Assembly: GCA_020161365.1 (NCBI GenBank)
Contig: JAIUNU010000006.1
Span: 62,001-126,000 of the forward strand
DNA length: 64,000 bases
Source of the DNA: Pseudomonadota bacterium
GTDB taxonomy: Bacteria; Pseudomonadota; Alphaproteobacteria; Caulobacterales; Caulobacteraceae
Direction of reading: 5' to 3'
A program made the position numbers and the translations under genes. Positions 42,688-51,511 of the stretch are shown here, one piece after another (position 1 is the first letter of the stretch; each line of letters starts with the position of its first letter). The notes below the pieces were generated by a model that saw nothing but the letters and a program-made list of their open reading frames with translations, was not told where the DNA came from and made no database searches.

Positions 42688-44310
42688 CTAGCCGCGGCGG
42701 GCGATCAGCCCCGTGCAGGGCGGCATCTCGCCCGCGGCGCCCAGGTTGACGCCATCGACGATCGTCCAGCCGTCGGGCAACGACCAACTGACCGGCTCAA
42801 AGCCGAGATTGAAGGCCAACAGCAAGGCGTCCGCGCCCTCACCCCGTTGGAAGATCAGCAACTGAGCGTTGGTGTCGACGAAGCGGATCGCGCCGGTGCG
42901 CAAGGCCGGATAGGCACGACGCAGAGCGATCAGTCGGCGCGCGACGTGCAGGGTGGACGCTGGGTCAGCCTCTTGGGCGTCGACCGCCAGCGGCAGATGC
43001 GCAGGATCGACCGGCAGCCAGGGCTCGACCCCCGAGAAGCCCGCATTGAGCGCGCCGGCCACCCACGGTATCGGCGTGCGAGCCCCGTCGCGCCCCAGAG
43101 TTTGGGGCCAGTTGGCGATGGCTTCAGGGTCCTGAAGCCGCTCGAACGGCACCTGCGCCTGCGGCAGGCCAAGTTCCTCGCCCTGATAGACGAAGACATT
43201 GCCTCGCAGGCCCATCAACAGCAGCAGCCCCATCTCGGCGAAGGCCTTGCGGTCGCGGCCCTCGGCCCAGCGCGACACCGCGCGTGGCGCGTCGTGGTTC
43301 GAGAAGGTCCAGGAGGGCCAGCCTTCGCCATCAGCTCCCGGCCATTGCGCCGCGCTCTCCATGACACGCTCGGCGGCCAACCGCTCAGCGTAGAGATAAT
43401 TGAATCCGTAGGCGCTGTTCAGCCGGTCCCCGCCTGCGGTGAAGAGCTTCATCTCGCGCTCGGCGTGGTCGCCGCCGACCTCGGCTACGGAGAACCGCCC
43501 ACCCGCCGCGTCCGTCAGCGCCCGCAGACGGCTCAGGAACTTCGGAATGTTGGCGTGGCTCTGGTTGTGGATCTTGTCCTGGAAGTCGAACGGCCGCGTG
43601 CGCTTGCCGCCCGGCGGCAGGGGCGGGTTATCGGTCAGCGCCGGGTCGTGCATCGAGAAGTTGATGGCGTCGAAGCGGAAGCCATCCACGCCCTTGTCGA
43701 TCCAGAACTGGGTGACGGCCAGCAAGGCTTCCTGAACCGCCGGATTATGCAGGTTCAGCTGCGGCTGACTGCTCAGGAAGTTGTGCATGTAGTACTGGCC
43801 GCGCCGGGCGTCCCAGGTCCAGGCGGGACCGCCGAACACCGATTGCCAGTTGCTGGGCGGGCTGCCGTCGGGCTTGGCGTCGGCCCAGACGAACCAGTCA
43901 GCCTTGGGGTTGGCGCGGTCCTGCCGGCTTTCGGCGAACCAGGGGTGTTCGTCCGAGGTGTGCGAGAAGACCAGATCGATGATGATCTTCAGGTCGAAGT
44001 CGTGGGCCCGCGCGATCAAGGCGTCGAAGTCGGCCAGCGTTCCGAAGATAGGATCGACGTCGCAATAGTCCGAGACGTCGTAGCCGAAGTCCTTCATCGG
44101 CGACTTGAAGAAAGGCGACAGCCACACGCCCTCGACACCTAGCGAGGCGATATGGTCGAGGTGGGCGGTGATCCCCGGCAGGTCGCCGACCCCGTCGCCG
44201 TTGGAGTCGGCGAAGCTGCGCGGATAGACCTGATAAATCACCGCGCCGCGCCACCATTCGGCGTTCATCGACGTCTCCGCATCGGGGCGCTCTAGAACCT
44301 GCACTGTCAC
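42688..44310 (-). CDS. GH13 alpha-glucosidase, cytoplasmic
   Basis: A 540-residue alpha-glucosidase (maltase) cutting maltose and maltooligosaccharides. Catalytic D214 (GFRFDAINF), E277 (SVAEVGG) and D340 (FSNHDAPRA) are present, with WWRGAVIYQVYPRSFADSNGDGVGDLPG at the start of the barrel. There is no signal peptide, so it is cytoplasmic. GTG 44310 overlaps the amylase stop as GTGA; ATG at codon 15 would still leave the domain intact. It is coupled to the exported amylase, giving an extracellular-to-cytoplasmic degradation pair. Confidence 0.93.
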   Translation of the reverse strand: MTVQVLERPDAETSMNAEWWRGAVIYQVYPRSFADSNGDGVGDLPGITAHLDHIASLGVEGVWLSPFFKSPMKDFGYDVSDYCDVDPIFGTLADFDALIARAHDFDLKIIIDLVFSHTSDEHPWFAESRQDRANPKADWFVWADAKPDGSPPSNWQSVFGGPAWTWDARRGQYYMHNFLSSQPQLNLHNPAVQEALLAVTQFWIDKGVDGFRFDAINFSMHDPALTDNPPLPPGGKRTRPFDFQDKIHNQSHANIPKFLSRLRALTDAAGGRFSVAEVGGDHAEREMKLFTAGGDRLNSAYGFNYLYAERLAAERVMESAAQWPGADGEGWPSWTFSNHDAPRAVSRWAEGRDRKAFAEMGLLLLMGLRGNVFVYQGEELGLPQAQVPFERLQDPEAIANWPQTLGRDGARTPIPWVAGALNAGFSGVEPWLPVDPAHLPLAVDAQEADPASTLHVARRLIALRRAYPALRTGAIRFVDTNAQLLIFQRGEGADALLLAFNLGFEPVSWSLPDGWTIVDGVNLGAAGEMPPCTGLIARRG

Positions 44311-46112
44311 GATCGTCCCTCGGAAACGCAAATCTTGTAATCGAACGGCGCCAACTCCACGGCGTAGCTGCCGGGCGCGGCGGCGCTGACGACGCAGGCG
44401 CCATGCAGGCTCTTCCACGACCCGGAGGCCATTTCGACCGACACGTGTGCTTGGATCGCCTTGTCGCTGGTATTGAAGACGGCCAACACCTCGGTTCCCG
44501 CCATCAGTCGGGAAAAGGCCAGCAAGCCCGGCTTGGCCTCAGCGACGCGGGTCACCTGCCGCCCCTCCCGCAGCGCCGGCGTCATCGTGCGCAGCTTGGC
44601 CAGCGCAGCGATGCGACGGTAGAGGACGCTGTCGCCCAGGAAGGCCGATCGCGCGCCCATGGCGCTCGAGCCGACGAGGCGGTTGTCATTGTAGCTGGCC
44701 ACCTGGCTTGGGAACATGTCCTCGCGGCTGTCGGCGTAGTCACCATCGCCGGTGAAGCCCTGCTCGTCGCCATAGTAGATCGTCGGCACGCCGCGCGCGG
44801 TCAGCATGATGGCGTTGGCCAGGGTGACGCGGGCCAGCAGCTCATCGTCGCTGATCTGCGGACGGGCCTTCAACATGAAGTGGCCCATGCGGCCCATGTC
44901 ATGATTGCCCAGAAAGGTCGGCAGCTGGCGCGCCGTGGCCTCACCGCCCTCATAGACGGCGTCGCCGGCGAAGGTGGTGGCCAGCCGGTCGGGTCCGGCG
45001 CGGCCCGCGACCACGTCGGTGACCGCCGCCTGGAAGGCGAAGTCCAGCACCGCCGGCAGCTTGTCGACCTTCACATGCCGCGCCAAGGCGGCGACATCTG
45101 GGTCGAACACCTCGCCGAAGATGTGGAAGTTCTCGATGCCCTTGGCCTTGGCGCGGGCCTGCATGGCCGGGACAAAGGCCTGCCAGAACTCGGGATTCAC
45201 ATGGCGAGCGGTGTCGATGCGGTAGCCGTCGATCCCGAAGTCGTCGATCCAGCGACCGTAGACCTCGATGAAGCCCTCGACCACGCGCGGGTGCTCGGTG
45301 AACACGTCGTCCAACGTGGCGAAATCCCCCAGCAGCGAGCTCTCGCCCGCGAAGCTACTGTCTCCGCGATTGTGATAGTAGGTCGGGTCGTTCAGCCAAG
45401 CCGGGACCTTGGCGCGTTCCTGGCCGGCGGGAATGAACGGCGTATAGGCCCAGTCCGCGCGCTTGAGCTTGCTGAAGTCCTGCCCGTCGAAACCGTCATT
45501 GATCGGCGCGCCGTTGACCCCGCCCCGCCGGACATAGGGATAGTCGGCGACGCCGCGGTAAGCGCAGCGCCCGTCCGGGCACTCCCTGTACTGGATGACA
45601 TCGGCCGTGTGGTTCACGACGATGTCCATATAGACCTTCATGCCGCGCGCATGGGCGGCGTCGACCAGGGCCTTGAAGTCGGCCTTGGTTCCCAGATGCG
45701 GATCAACGTCGGTGAAGTCGGTAATCCAGTAGCCGTGATGCGCGGCGGATTCCTGGCCGGGCGCCCCTTGGACGGGCCGGTTGACGAAGATGGGCGCCAG
45801 CCACAGGGCCGTCGCGCCCAACCCCTGAATGTAGTCCAGGCGGCGTGCGACGCCCTTGAGATCGCCGCCGTGATAGAAACCCGCCCGCGTGGGATCGAAG
45901 CCGTCCAGCAACGCCCCTCGGGCGGGACCGCCGTGATCATTGGTCGCGTCGCCATTCTCGAAGCGATCGGGCAGGACAAAGTAGATCACCTCGTCCTGAG
46001 GCTTGCGTTGCAGATGGGAGGCCGGAGCAGGCGCCGCCGTCGCGCTCGCACCGAGCGCGCTCACAGCGGTCATGGCCAGCAGCATTCGCCGCCAGGGCGT
46101 CAAGGCCGACAT
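44307..46112 (-). CDS. Exported GH13 alpha-amylase (cyclomaltodextrinase-like)
   Basis: A 601-residue amylase with a signal peptide (WRRMLLAMTAVSALGASATAA, cleavage near 27). Catalytic D300 (GYRIDTARH), E334 (HIFGEVFD) and D405 (FLGNHDMGR) are in place, and VIYFVLPDRFENGD, GHHGYWI-type and VYMDIVVNHTAD motifs are those of GH13. ATG 46112 has GGGGAGGGGAGCG upstream; the open frame to 46190 crosses the operator region. It is divergent from malA with a 306-base shared control region. Confidence 0.92.
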   Translation of the reverse strand: MSALTPWRRMLLAMTAVSALGASATAAPAPASHLQRKPQDEVIYFVLPDRFENGDATNDHGGPARGALLDGFDPTRAGFYHGGDLKGVARRLDYIQGLGATALWLAPIFVNRPVQGAPGQESAAHHGYWITDFTDVDPHLGTKADFKALVDAAHARGMKVYMDIVVNHTADVIQYRECPDGRCAYRGVADYPYVRRGGVNGAPINDGFDGQDFSKLKRADWAYTPFIPAGQERAKVPAWLNDPTYYHNRGDSSFAGESSLLGDFATLDDVFTEHPRVVEGFIEVYGRWIDDFGIDGYRIDTARHVNPEFWQAFVPAMQARAKAKGIENFHIFGEVFDPDVAALARHVKVDKLPAVLDFAFQAAVTDVVAGRAGPDRLATTFAGDAVYEGGEATARQLPTFLGNHDMGRMGHFMLKARPQISDDELLARVTLANAIMLTARGVPTIYYGDEQGFTGDGDYADSREDMFPSQVASYNDNRLVGSSAMGARSAFLGDSVLYRRIAALAKLRTMTPALREGRQVTRVAEAKPGLLAFSRLMAGTEVLAVFNTSDKAIQAHVSVEMASGSWKSLHGACVVSAAAPGSYAVELAPFDYKICVSEGRS

Positions 46113-46418
46113 CGCTCCCCTCCCCAATGCGCGGCGCGACTTGCGGCCGACATTGCAACTCTTTGCAAGAATTTGCAGTCGCATTGGCAAGCTGTCAATC
46201 CGTCAACTTGAGGGCTTTTGCGACCTTACCTGCCGGAACTCGTCGGGAAATGTGGGGCAAATCGGCCACATGATCCACACTTCCGGGAGCCCTGGGGCTG
46301 CAGGTGATCTGGGTTTGCATTTTTTTGGGTTGATTACGGACCGTTAATTTGCAGTATTTTGCGGCAACGGCCCGCCGCACGACACAACAGCGCAGAGCCG
46401 GACAGGGAGGGAACTCGC
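46113..46418. promoter_or_regulatory. Divergent promoter region of amylase and malA with phased TTGCAR boxes
   Basis: Three hexamers, TTGCAA (46153), TTGCAA (46163) and TTGCAG (46173), repeat every ten bases upstream of the amylase. Upstream of malA, TTGCAG (46349) and TTGCGG (46359) are also ten bases apart, with a lone TTGCAT at 46315. TTGCAA is self-complementary, so each neighbouring pair is also an inverted repeat with a 4-base spacer, suitable for a LacI-type dimer. Confidence 0.65.
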
Positions 46419-49154
46419 ATGAACACCCAATTTTTGCGCCGTCGCGCCTGGCTGATGGCCGGCGGGGCCACGGGCCTGGCGCTGGCTTTTGCTGTGGCCG
46501 GCTCGGCCCAAGCCCAGACTGCAAGCCCTGCTTCTGACGACACCAAAGTCGAGGAAGTGGTCGTCACCGGCATCCGTCGCGGTATCGAAGGCGCCATCTC
46601 GCTGAAGAAGAGCTCGACCTCGATCGTCGAGGCCGTGTCGGCCGAAGACATCGGCAAGCTGCCCGACGTGTCGATCGCCGAGTCGATCGCCCGCCTGCCC
46701 GGCCTGACCGCCCAGCGCCTCGACGGCCGCGGGCAGGTCATCTCGATCCGGGGCCTGGCGCCGGACTTCACCACCGCCCTGCTGAACGGCCGCGAACAGG
46801 TTTCGACCGGCGACAACCGCGGCGTCGAGTTCGACCAGTATCCGTCGGAACTTCTGAGCGCCGTCGTCGTCTACAAGACCCCCGACGCCGCCCTGATCGG
46901 CCAGGGCCTGGCCGGCACCGCCGACATGCAGACCGTCCGCCCGCTGGCCTATGGCAAGCGCGCCCTGGCCGTCGGCGCCCGCTATGAGTGGAACGACATC
47001 GGCGCCCTGAACGCCGGTACGTCGTCAAAGGGCAACCGCTTCAGCATCTCCTATATCGACCAGTTCGCCGACGGTAAGGTCGGCCTGGCCCTGGGCTACG
47101 CCCATATGGAGTCGCCCTATCAGGCCGAGCGCTGGAACGCTTGGGGCTACCCCACGGCCGACTCGGCCGGCAACCTCGTGATCGGCGGCGCCAAGCCGTA
47201 CGTGATGTCCTCGAAGCTGAAGCGCGACGGCGTCATCGGCGTGCTCGAATTCAAGCCGAACGAGCACTATTCGGGCGCGATCGACGTCTTCTATTCGAAG
47301 TTCGACAACCGCCAGATCCTGCGTGGCATCGAACTGCCGCTGTACTGGTCGTCGGCCACGCTGCAGCCCGGCTATTCCTCGACGGACAAGCTGGTGACCA
47401 AGGGCACGTTCTCGGGCGTGAAGGGCGTGGTCCGCAACGACGGCAACACGCGCGACAACACCGTCAAGGCGTTCGGCTGGAACAACAAGTTCTTCATCGA
47501 CGACAACACCACCGTGACCGCCGACCTGTCGTGGTCGAAGGTCAAGCGCACCGACCAGATCCTGGAAAGCTATTCGGGCACGGGCCGCAGCGGCGTGGGC
47601 GCCACCGACACCCTGGGCTTCACCATGGACAGCGACGGCGTCGCCCAGTTCAACTCGACCTTGAACTATGCGGACGCCAGCCTGATCAAGCTGACCAGCC
47701 CGCAGGGCTGGGGCACGGACGCGGCCACCCTGCCCGGCGGCCAGGACGGCTACCTCAACAAGCCGACCATCGAGGACGAGCTGAAGGCCATCCGCCTGTC
47801 GGCCAAGCGCATGCTGAACGGCCCGATCAAGGCCCTCGACTTCGGCGTGAACTACAGCGAGCGCAGCAAGCAGCTGATCAACGACGAGTGGTTCCTGCGC
47901 GTGAAGGGCAACCCGGCCAGCGTCGCCATTCCGAGCAACGCCCTGGTGGGCACGACCTCGTTGGCGTTCATGGGCATCAAGGGCATGGTCAGCTACGACC
48001 CGTTCGCCCTGATCGGCTCGGGCGTCTATGACCTGGTCCGTAACCCCAACGCCGACGTGCTGGTCAAGAGCTGGAACGTCGAGGAAAAGGTCACGCTGGG
48101 CTATGTGAAGGCCGATATCGACACCGATCTCGGCGGCGTCAACATGACCGGCAATGTCGGCTTCCAGGTCGTGCACACCGACCAGAGCTCGACCGCCCTC
48201 GGCGCCACCGGTTCGGGGACGGGCGTGAAGAGCGCCCCGCTGAGCGGCGGCAAGACCTATACCGACGTCCTGCCCAGCGCGAACCTGCAGTTCCACCTGG
48301 GCAATGAGCAGGTGATCCGCGTCAGCGCCGCCCGCACCATGGCACGTCCGCGGATGGACCAGATGCGCGCGTCCAAGACCTACAGCTACGATCCGGCCAA
48401 GGCTGGGTCGACCAACATCAACTTCTCGCCCTGGGGCGGCAGCGGCGGCAATCCGGAGCTGGAGCCCTGGCGCGCAAACGCCTTCGACGTGTCGTACGAA
48501 AAGTACTTCGGTCGTCAGGCCTACGTTTCGCTGGCCGGCTTCTACAAGGACCTGAAGACCTACGTTTACGACCAGAACCTGGTCTTCGACTTCACGGGCT
48601 TCCCGGTCACCAGCGGTCCGGAACCGGCGCTCCGCAAGGGTGTCGTCTCGACGCCGCAGAACGGAAAGGGCGGCTCGATCAAGGGCGTCGAGTTCACGCT
48701 ATCGATGCCGGGCGTTCTGCTGACCCCGGCCCTGGATGGCTTCGGTGCGGTCTTCTCGGCCTCGCACACCGACAGCAAGATCCAGCCGAACCCGAGCGAT
48801 CCGTCGACCCCGATCCCGGGGCTGTCGAAAAACGTCGCCAACCTGACCGTCTACTACGAAAAGGACGGCTTCTCGGCACGGATCAGCAACCGCTACCGTT
48901 CGAAGTTCCTGGGCGAAGTCTCCGGCTTCGGCAACGGCCGCAACTATCGCATGGTCAAGGGCGAGAGCGTCGTCGACGCCCAGGTCGGCTACACCTTCAA
49001 CGACGGCCCGATGGAAGGCCTGTCGCTGATGGCCCAGGTCAACAACCTGACTGACGAGCCGTTCACCACCTATCAGAACGGCGACACCCGCCAGGTGATC
49101 GACTACCAGCGCTACGGCCGCACCTTCCTGCTGGGCGCCAGCTACAAGTTCTAA
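46419..49154 (+). CDS. malA: TonB-dependent maltodextrin receptor
   Basis: A 911-residue outer-membrane transporter. Signal peptide RRRAWLMAGGATGLALAFAVAGSAQA (cleavage near 32), TonB box VEEVVVTG (44-51), plug domain (KLPDVSIAESIARLPGLTAQRLDGRGQVISIRGL), and a 22-strand barrel ending FLLGASYKF with terminal Phe. It is the Caulobacter MalA type that takes up maltodextrins up to several glucose units, energised by ExbBD-TonB. ATG 46419 has GGGAGGG; the frame to 46359 is in the operator region. A strong terminator follows. Confidence 0.95.
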   Translation: MNTQFLRRRAWLMAGGATGLALAFAVAGSAQAQTASPASDDTKVEEVVVTGIRRGIEGAISLKKSSTSIVEAVSAEDIGKLPDVSIAESIARLPGLTAQRLDGRGQVISIRGLAPDFTTALLNGREQVSTGDNRGVEFDQYPSELLSAVVVYKTPDAALIGQGLAGTADMQTVRPLAYGKRALAVGARYEWNDIGALNAGTSSKGNRFSISYIDQFADGKVGLALGYAHMESPYQAERWNAWGYPTADSAGNLVIGGAKPYVMSSKLKRDGVIGVLEFKPNEHYSGAIDVFYSKFDNRQILRGIELPLYWSSATLQPGYSSTDKLVTKGTFSGVKGVVRNDGNTRDNTVKAFGWNNKFFIDDNTTVTADLSWSKVKRTDQILESYSGTGRSGVGATDTLGFTMDSDGVAQFNSTLNYADASLIKLTSPQGWGTDAATLPGGQDGYLNKPTIEDELKAIRLSAKRMLNGPIKALDFGVNYSERSKQLINDEWFLRVKGNPASVAIPSNALVGTTSLAFMGIKGMVSYDPFALIGSGVYDLVRNPNADVLVKSWNVEEKVTLGYVKADIDTDLGGVNMTGNVGFQVVHTDQSSTALGATGSGTGVKSAPLSGGKTYTDVLPSANLQFHLGNEQVIRVSAARTMARPRMDQMRASKTYSYDPAKAGSTNINFSPWGGSGGNPELEPWRANAFDVSYEKYFGRQAYVSLAGFYKDLKTYVYDQNLVFDFTGFPVTSGPEPALRKGVVSTPQNGKGGSIKGVEFTLSMPGVLLTPALDGFGAVFSASHTDSKIQPNPSDPSTPIPGLSKNVANLTVYYEKDGFSARISNRYRSKFLGEVSGFGNGRNYRMVKGESVVDAQVGYTFNDGPMEGLSLMAQVNNLTDEPFTTYQNGDTRQVIDYQRYGRTFLLGASYKF

Positions 49155-49183
49155 TCCTGCAGCCTTCCCCAAAGGCCTCTAGC

Positions 49184-49219
49184 GCCCCTGTCGGCCCTGC
49201 CCGACAGGGGCTCTTTTTT
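49184..49219 (+). terminator. Rho-independent terminator after malA
   Basis: GCCCCTGTCGG (49184-49194) pairs with CCGACAGGGGC (49201-49211) around a 6-base loop, then a TC and six T. Textbook terminator on the plus strand. Confidence 0.92.
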
Positions 49220-49228
49220 GCCCGGCGC

Positions 49229-49540
49229 TCAGGGACGCTCCAGGCGCTCGCGAGCCCGCCGGCGCACGGCGCGGAAGACGATCGGCAATAGCTCCCAGCT
49301 GAACGCCCCGACGACGAAGCCGAACAGATAGGCCTCGCGCAGCGGCGCCCAGGGAATGACCGGCAAGCCCACCCGCACCAGAAACCCAGCCAGGATCATG
49401 GCGGAGGCGGCCGCGCAAGCCAGCCGCACCAGAAGGCCGCGCTCGACCACGCCCAGCGCGCCGATCTGCACGCAGCCATAGACGGCGACACCGCCCAAAG
49501 CGCCCACGATCGCGCGCAGGCGATCGGGATCGATGTCCAT
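49229..49540 (-). CDS. Small membrane protein of unknown function
   Basis: A 103-residue protein with about three membrane segments (AIVGALGGVAVYGCVQIGAL, LLVRLACAAASAMILAGFLV, AYLFGFVVGAFSWELLPIVF) and a basic tail (RAVRRRARERLERP). ATG 49540 has AGGAGG ideally placed; the frame open to 49906 is not supported. Convergent with malA across the terminator. No family recognised. Confidence 0.75.
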   Translation of the reverse strand: MDIDPDRLRAIVGALGGVAVYGCVQIGALGVVERGLLVRLACAAASAMILAGFLVRVGLPVIPWAPLREAYLFGFVVGAFSWELLPIVFRAVRRRARERLERP

Positions 49541-49823
49541 CGAGGCCTCCTCTAGCCCGGGATCGAGGGAATGACGGCTCAGGGGCGCCCCGATCCGCGC
49601 GTCGCAACCGCGACAGCGCTCCGGAACAACCCCGCCGTTAAGAAATGTGCCCGGTTGGCGGCGGAGAGTCGACGGGGTGTGAGGGAGGGGGCGTCCGGTT
49701 TTGACGCCGGGTCGGGGCGCCGGGCTGGGGTGAGCGGGCGCTGATTGCGAGTGTCGGGTTACTATAGGCTCGCAGCTAGGCCGAGAATAAAATCGTAATT
49801 CGTCACTGTAATTCGTAATTCCG

Positions 49824-50408
49824 CTAAATGCGTTCGATCGCGTTCTCGATGGCCTTTCGCAGGAGACCATATTCCCGATCAAACTTGGCTCGCTTTTTAA
49901 ATGCATCCTTCCAACGAAGCTCGGAGGGAGGGCCGCTCATATCCAACGCCGAAAGAGCCGTGCTGAACTGATCAAGCGCCTGATCAAATGCGGTCGCTCT
50001 CATAAAAATATAGGGGCTTGGCCAGCGGTCGATATCCAGCGCAATGAACCGCTTAAGGGCGTGCCAAGCCTGACCGTTGATTTGCCAATAAGCGGAAGTC
50101 ACCCCCTCTTGGTCTCTTTGATCCAGCGGCACCTTAACCCAATCAAACGTTACGAAGGCCATTTCTTGCGCGTCGCGAACAGCGTCCAACAGATCAAGCC
50201 TAGCCCTCTTCCCGGCCTCTTCTTGAGCCCTGATCTGCCTATTGGCGGTGATTATAGCTGCGCCAACGGCCGCGACTGTACCGACCGCTTGCCCCCAGGC
50301 GGCAAGTTCAGTGCTGCTTACTCCCATCACCTTACTGAGCGCAGCCGACCAAGTCGTTACGACTACAGCCGCAACGGCAACAAGAAAAATGGGGGTCCAA
50401 TCCTTCAT
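49824..50408 (-). CDS. Accessory membrane protein of unknown function
   Basis: A 194-residue protein with two membrane segments (PIFLVAVAAVVVTTWSAAL at 6-24 and AWGQAVGTVAAVGAAIITA at 37-55), a helical linker, and a cytoplasmic domain of about 130 residues. Base composition is lower in GC than neighbours and the upstream region lacks a clear ribosome site. It resembles the loosely conserved two-TM proteins common in mobile elements. No function is assigned. Confidence 0.6.
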   Translation of the reverse strand: MKDWTPIFLVAVAAVVVTTWSAALSKVMGVSSTELAAWGQAVGTVAAVGAAIITANRQIRAQEEAGKRARLDLLDAVRDAQEMAFVTFDWVKVPLDQRDQEGVTSAYWQINGQAWHALKRFIALDIDRWPSPYIFMRATAFDQALDQFSTALSALDMSGPPSELRWKDAFKKRAKFDREYGLLRKAIENAIERI

Positions 50409-50473
50409 AGCGACGATGCTCGCACAGGTCGCGCGACGCGGGAAGCTGCACGCACTAGGAGGCAGACCTAGCC

Positions 50474-50641
50474 ATGCGCGCCCCTAGCGCCTTCCGTCAA
50501 ACCGACGTGACGCGCGCCATCCGCGCCGCCAAGGCGGCCCGGATGCGTCCCCATGTCTGGATCGGTCGTGACGGCTCAATCCACATCACCGAGGCCGCCG
50601 AGGCCGCCGAGGCCGATTTACGGTGGGCCGACTTACGGTAA
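50474..50641 (+). CDS. Small protein resembling pre-integrase leader of integrative elements
   Basis: A 55-residue protein (MRAPSAFRQTDVTRAIRAAK, HVWIGRDGSIHITEAAEA) not long enough to be listed among larger frames. Small proteins of this form (xQxDVTRAIKAA...IxxDGxI) often lie just before tyrosine integrases in alphaproteobacterial elements; that link is from memory. AGGAGG at 50457 is 11 bases before the ATG. The C terminus ADLRWADLR is encoded by a short tandem repeat that contains the first TTACGG motif. No integrase follows, so the element looks decayed. Confidence 0.5.
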   Translation: MRAPSAFRQTDVTRAIRAAKAARMRPHVWIGRDGSIHITEAAEAAEADLRWADLR

Positions 50642-50649
50642 CAGTGCAA
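50633..50649 (+). repeat. TTACGG-type island motif, site A
   Basis: TTACGGTAACAGTGCAA, in the same orientation as site C at 51153. It overlaps the stop of the 55-residue gene. Confidence 0.55.
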
Positions 50650-50706
50650 TAAATTGGCATCGAGCCAAGCGCGAACCTGAGCCGCAGGGAACTGTCGGGA
50701 ACTAAG

Positions 50707-50726
50707 TGCACTGTCACCGTAATTCA
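50707..50726 (-). repeat. TTACGG-type island motif, site B (inverted)
   Basis: Reverse complement reads TGAATTACGGTGACAGTGCA and matches site C at all but one base and one indel. Sites B and C face each other around the small membrane gene at 50750. Confidence 0.6.
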
Positions 50727-50749
50727 TCCCACCCACTTGGGCTAGTCGA

Positions 50750-51049
50750 TCACAGTCGTTGCCAAGTCATAGTAACCCACCATGGGCGGGCCGTGTGAAC
50801 TAGCGTGGCGGTCGCCCCAGCCACTAGAAGCAGGGTCAGAACGAAGATTGCAGCGCTCCTCACCCCACCCCATCGCAGCGACAAAAAAACGCCATATAGA
50901 GCTCCAGCGACACCACCCACAGCAAAAAAGGCGAGAGCGCGAGCGGCACCTCCTACAACATATACAATCATGGTTGGGATCGACAAAATTACAATCGCAC
51001 TCAATATATATTTCAGCGACCCCACAACACCCACACCACCCTTCTTCAT
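50750..51049 (-). CDS. Accessory small membrane protein
   Basis: A 99-residue protein with about four predicted membrane helices (YILSAIVILSIPTMIVYVV, ALAFFAVGGVAGALYGVFL, SAAIFVLTLLLVAGATATLV). The ATG at 51049 is preceded by AAGGAAAT at ideal spacing, which argues for a real gene even though no family is recognised. It is framed by inverted motif sites B and C. Confidence 0.5.
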   Translation of the reverse strand: MKKGGVGVVGSLKYILSAIVILSIPTMIVYVVGGAARALAFFAVGGVAGALYGVFLSLRWGGVRSAAIFVLTLLLVAGATATLVHTARPWWVTMTWQRL

Positions 51050-51152
51050 TTTATTTCCTTACTTGACATCGTATTTTTATTTCAAGCTCCCTGAAATATA
51101 CTCGACTACGTGCTATGCGGAAGCGGCAACCCCTTGAATGAAACCTTTGAAA

Positions 51153-51173
51153 TGAAATTACGGTCACAGTGCA
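51153..51173 (+). repeat. TTACGG-type island motif, site C
   Basis: A 21-base site with core ATTACGG and CAGTGCA; inverted relative to site B and direct relative to site A (which continues with a similar CAATAAATTGGC versus CTCAATTGGC tail). Confidence 0.6.
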
Positions 51174-51287
51174 CTCAATTGGCGCCGTTCGCCGGGACCT
51201 GTGCTAGGCGCGGGCCCGGACCGCCTCCACGCAAACTCATACATCCGCCGCCGCTCAGCAGCTCGCCACACCACACCCCGAAAGAGG

Positions 51288-51363
51288 TGGTAGGCCTGGA
51301 GGGACTCGAACCCCCAACCAGACCGTTATGAGCGGTCGGCTCTAACCATTGAGCTACAGGCCC
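51288..51363 (-). tRNA. tRNA with CAU anticodon, probably tRNA-Ile2 (lysidine-modified)
   Basis: A 76-base cloverleaf on the minus strand: acceptor GGGCCTG/CAGGCCT (first pair G-U), D arm GCTC/GAGC, anticodon stem GACCG/CGGTC with loop CTCATAA, T arm with TTCGAGT, discriminator A and encoded CCA. The CAU anticodon allows Met or Ile2. The 1-72 G-U pair, the AATGGTTA D loop and overall likeness favour Ile2 over elongator Met; the initiator is excluded by its acceptor rules. Confidence 0.85.
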
Positions 51364-51511
51364 GCGCGGAGTCGCGCCGAAGCGCACGCGAGCCGGCGGA
51401 TTAGCATGAGCCGAACGCGGCTTAAAGCTCCGGTTCAGGTTGAGGCTGTCACGAAGGAACCCTAGCCGTGCGGCGACGCTATCTGCGCCGGACTGCCTTG
51501 GAGAAAGATCG

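Larger units (their letters stand above)
49788..51287. mobile_element. Decayed accessory island abutting a tRNA 3' end
   Basis: About 1.5 kb of visibly lower GC, with small unknown genes, no core functions and repeated TTACGG-N2-CAGTGCA-like motifs, lies directly beyond the 3' end of the tRNA at 51288-51363. tRNA 3' ends are the usual target of tyrosine-integrase elements. A 55-residue protein like those found before such integrases remains, but no integrase frame and no second att copy are seen in the window. I take it as a scar; gaps inside it hold nothing else I can identify. Confidence 0.55.

Noticed and set aside
44403..46211. 602-residue open frame antisense to the amylase
   Set aside because: Spans a known gene and its operator region; no domain.
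49600..49660. ECF sigma-T type promoter near the island
   Set aside because: GGAAC and CGTT both occur, but spaced eight bases instead of about 16-17.
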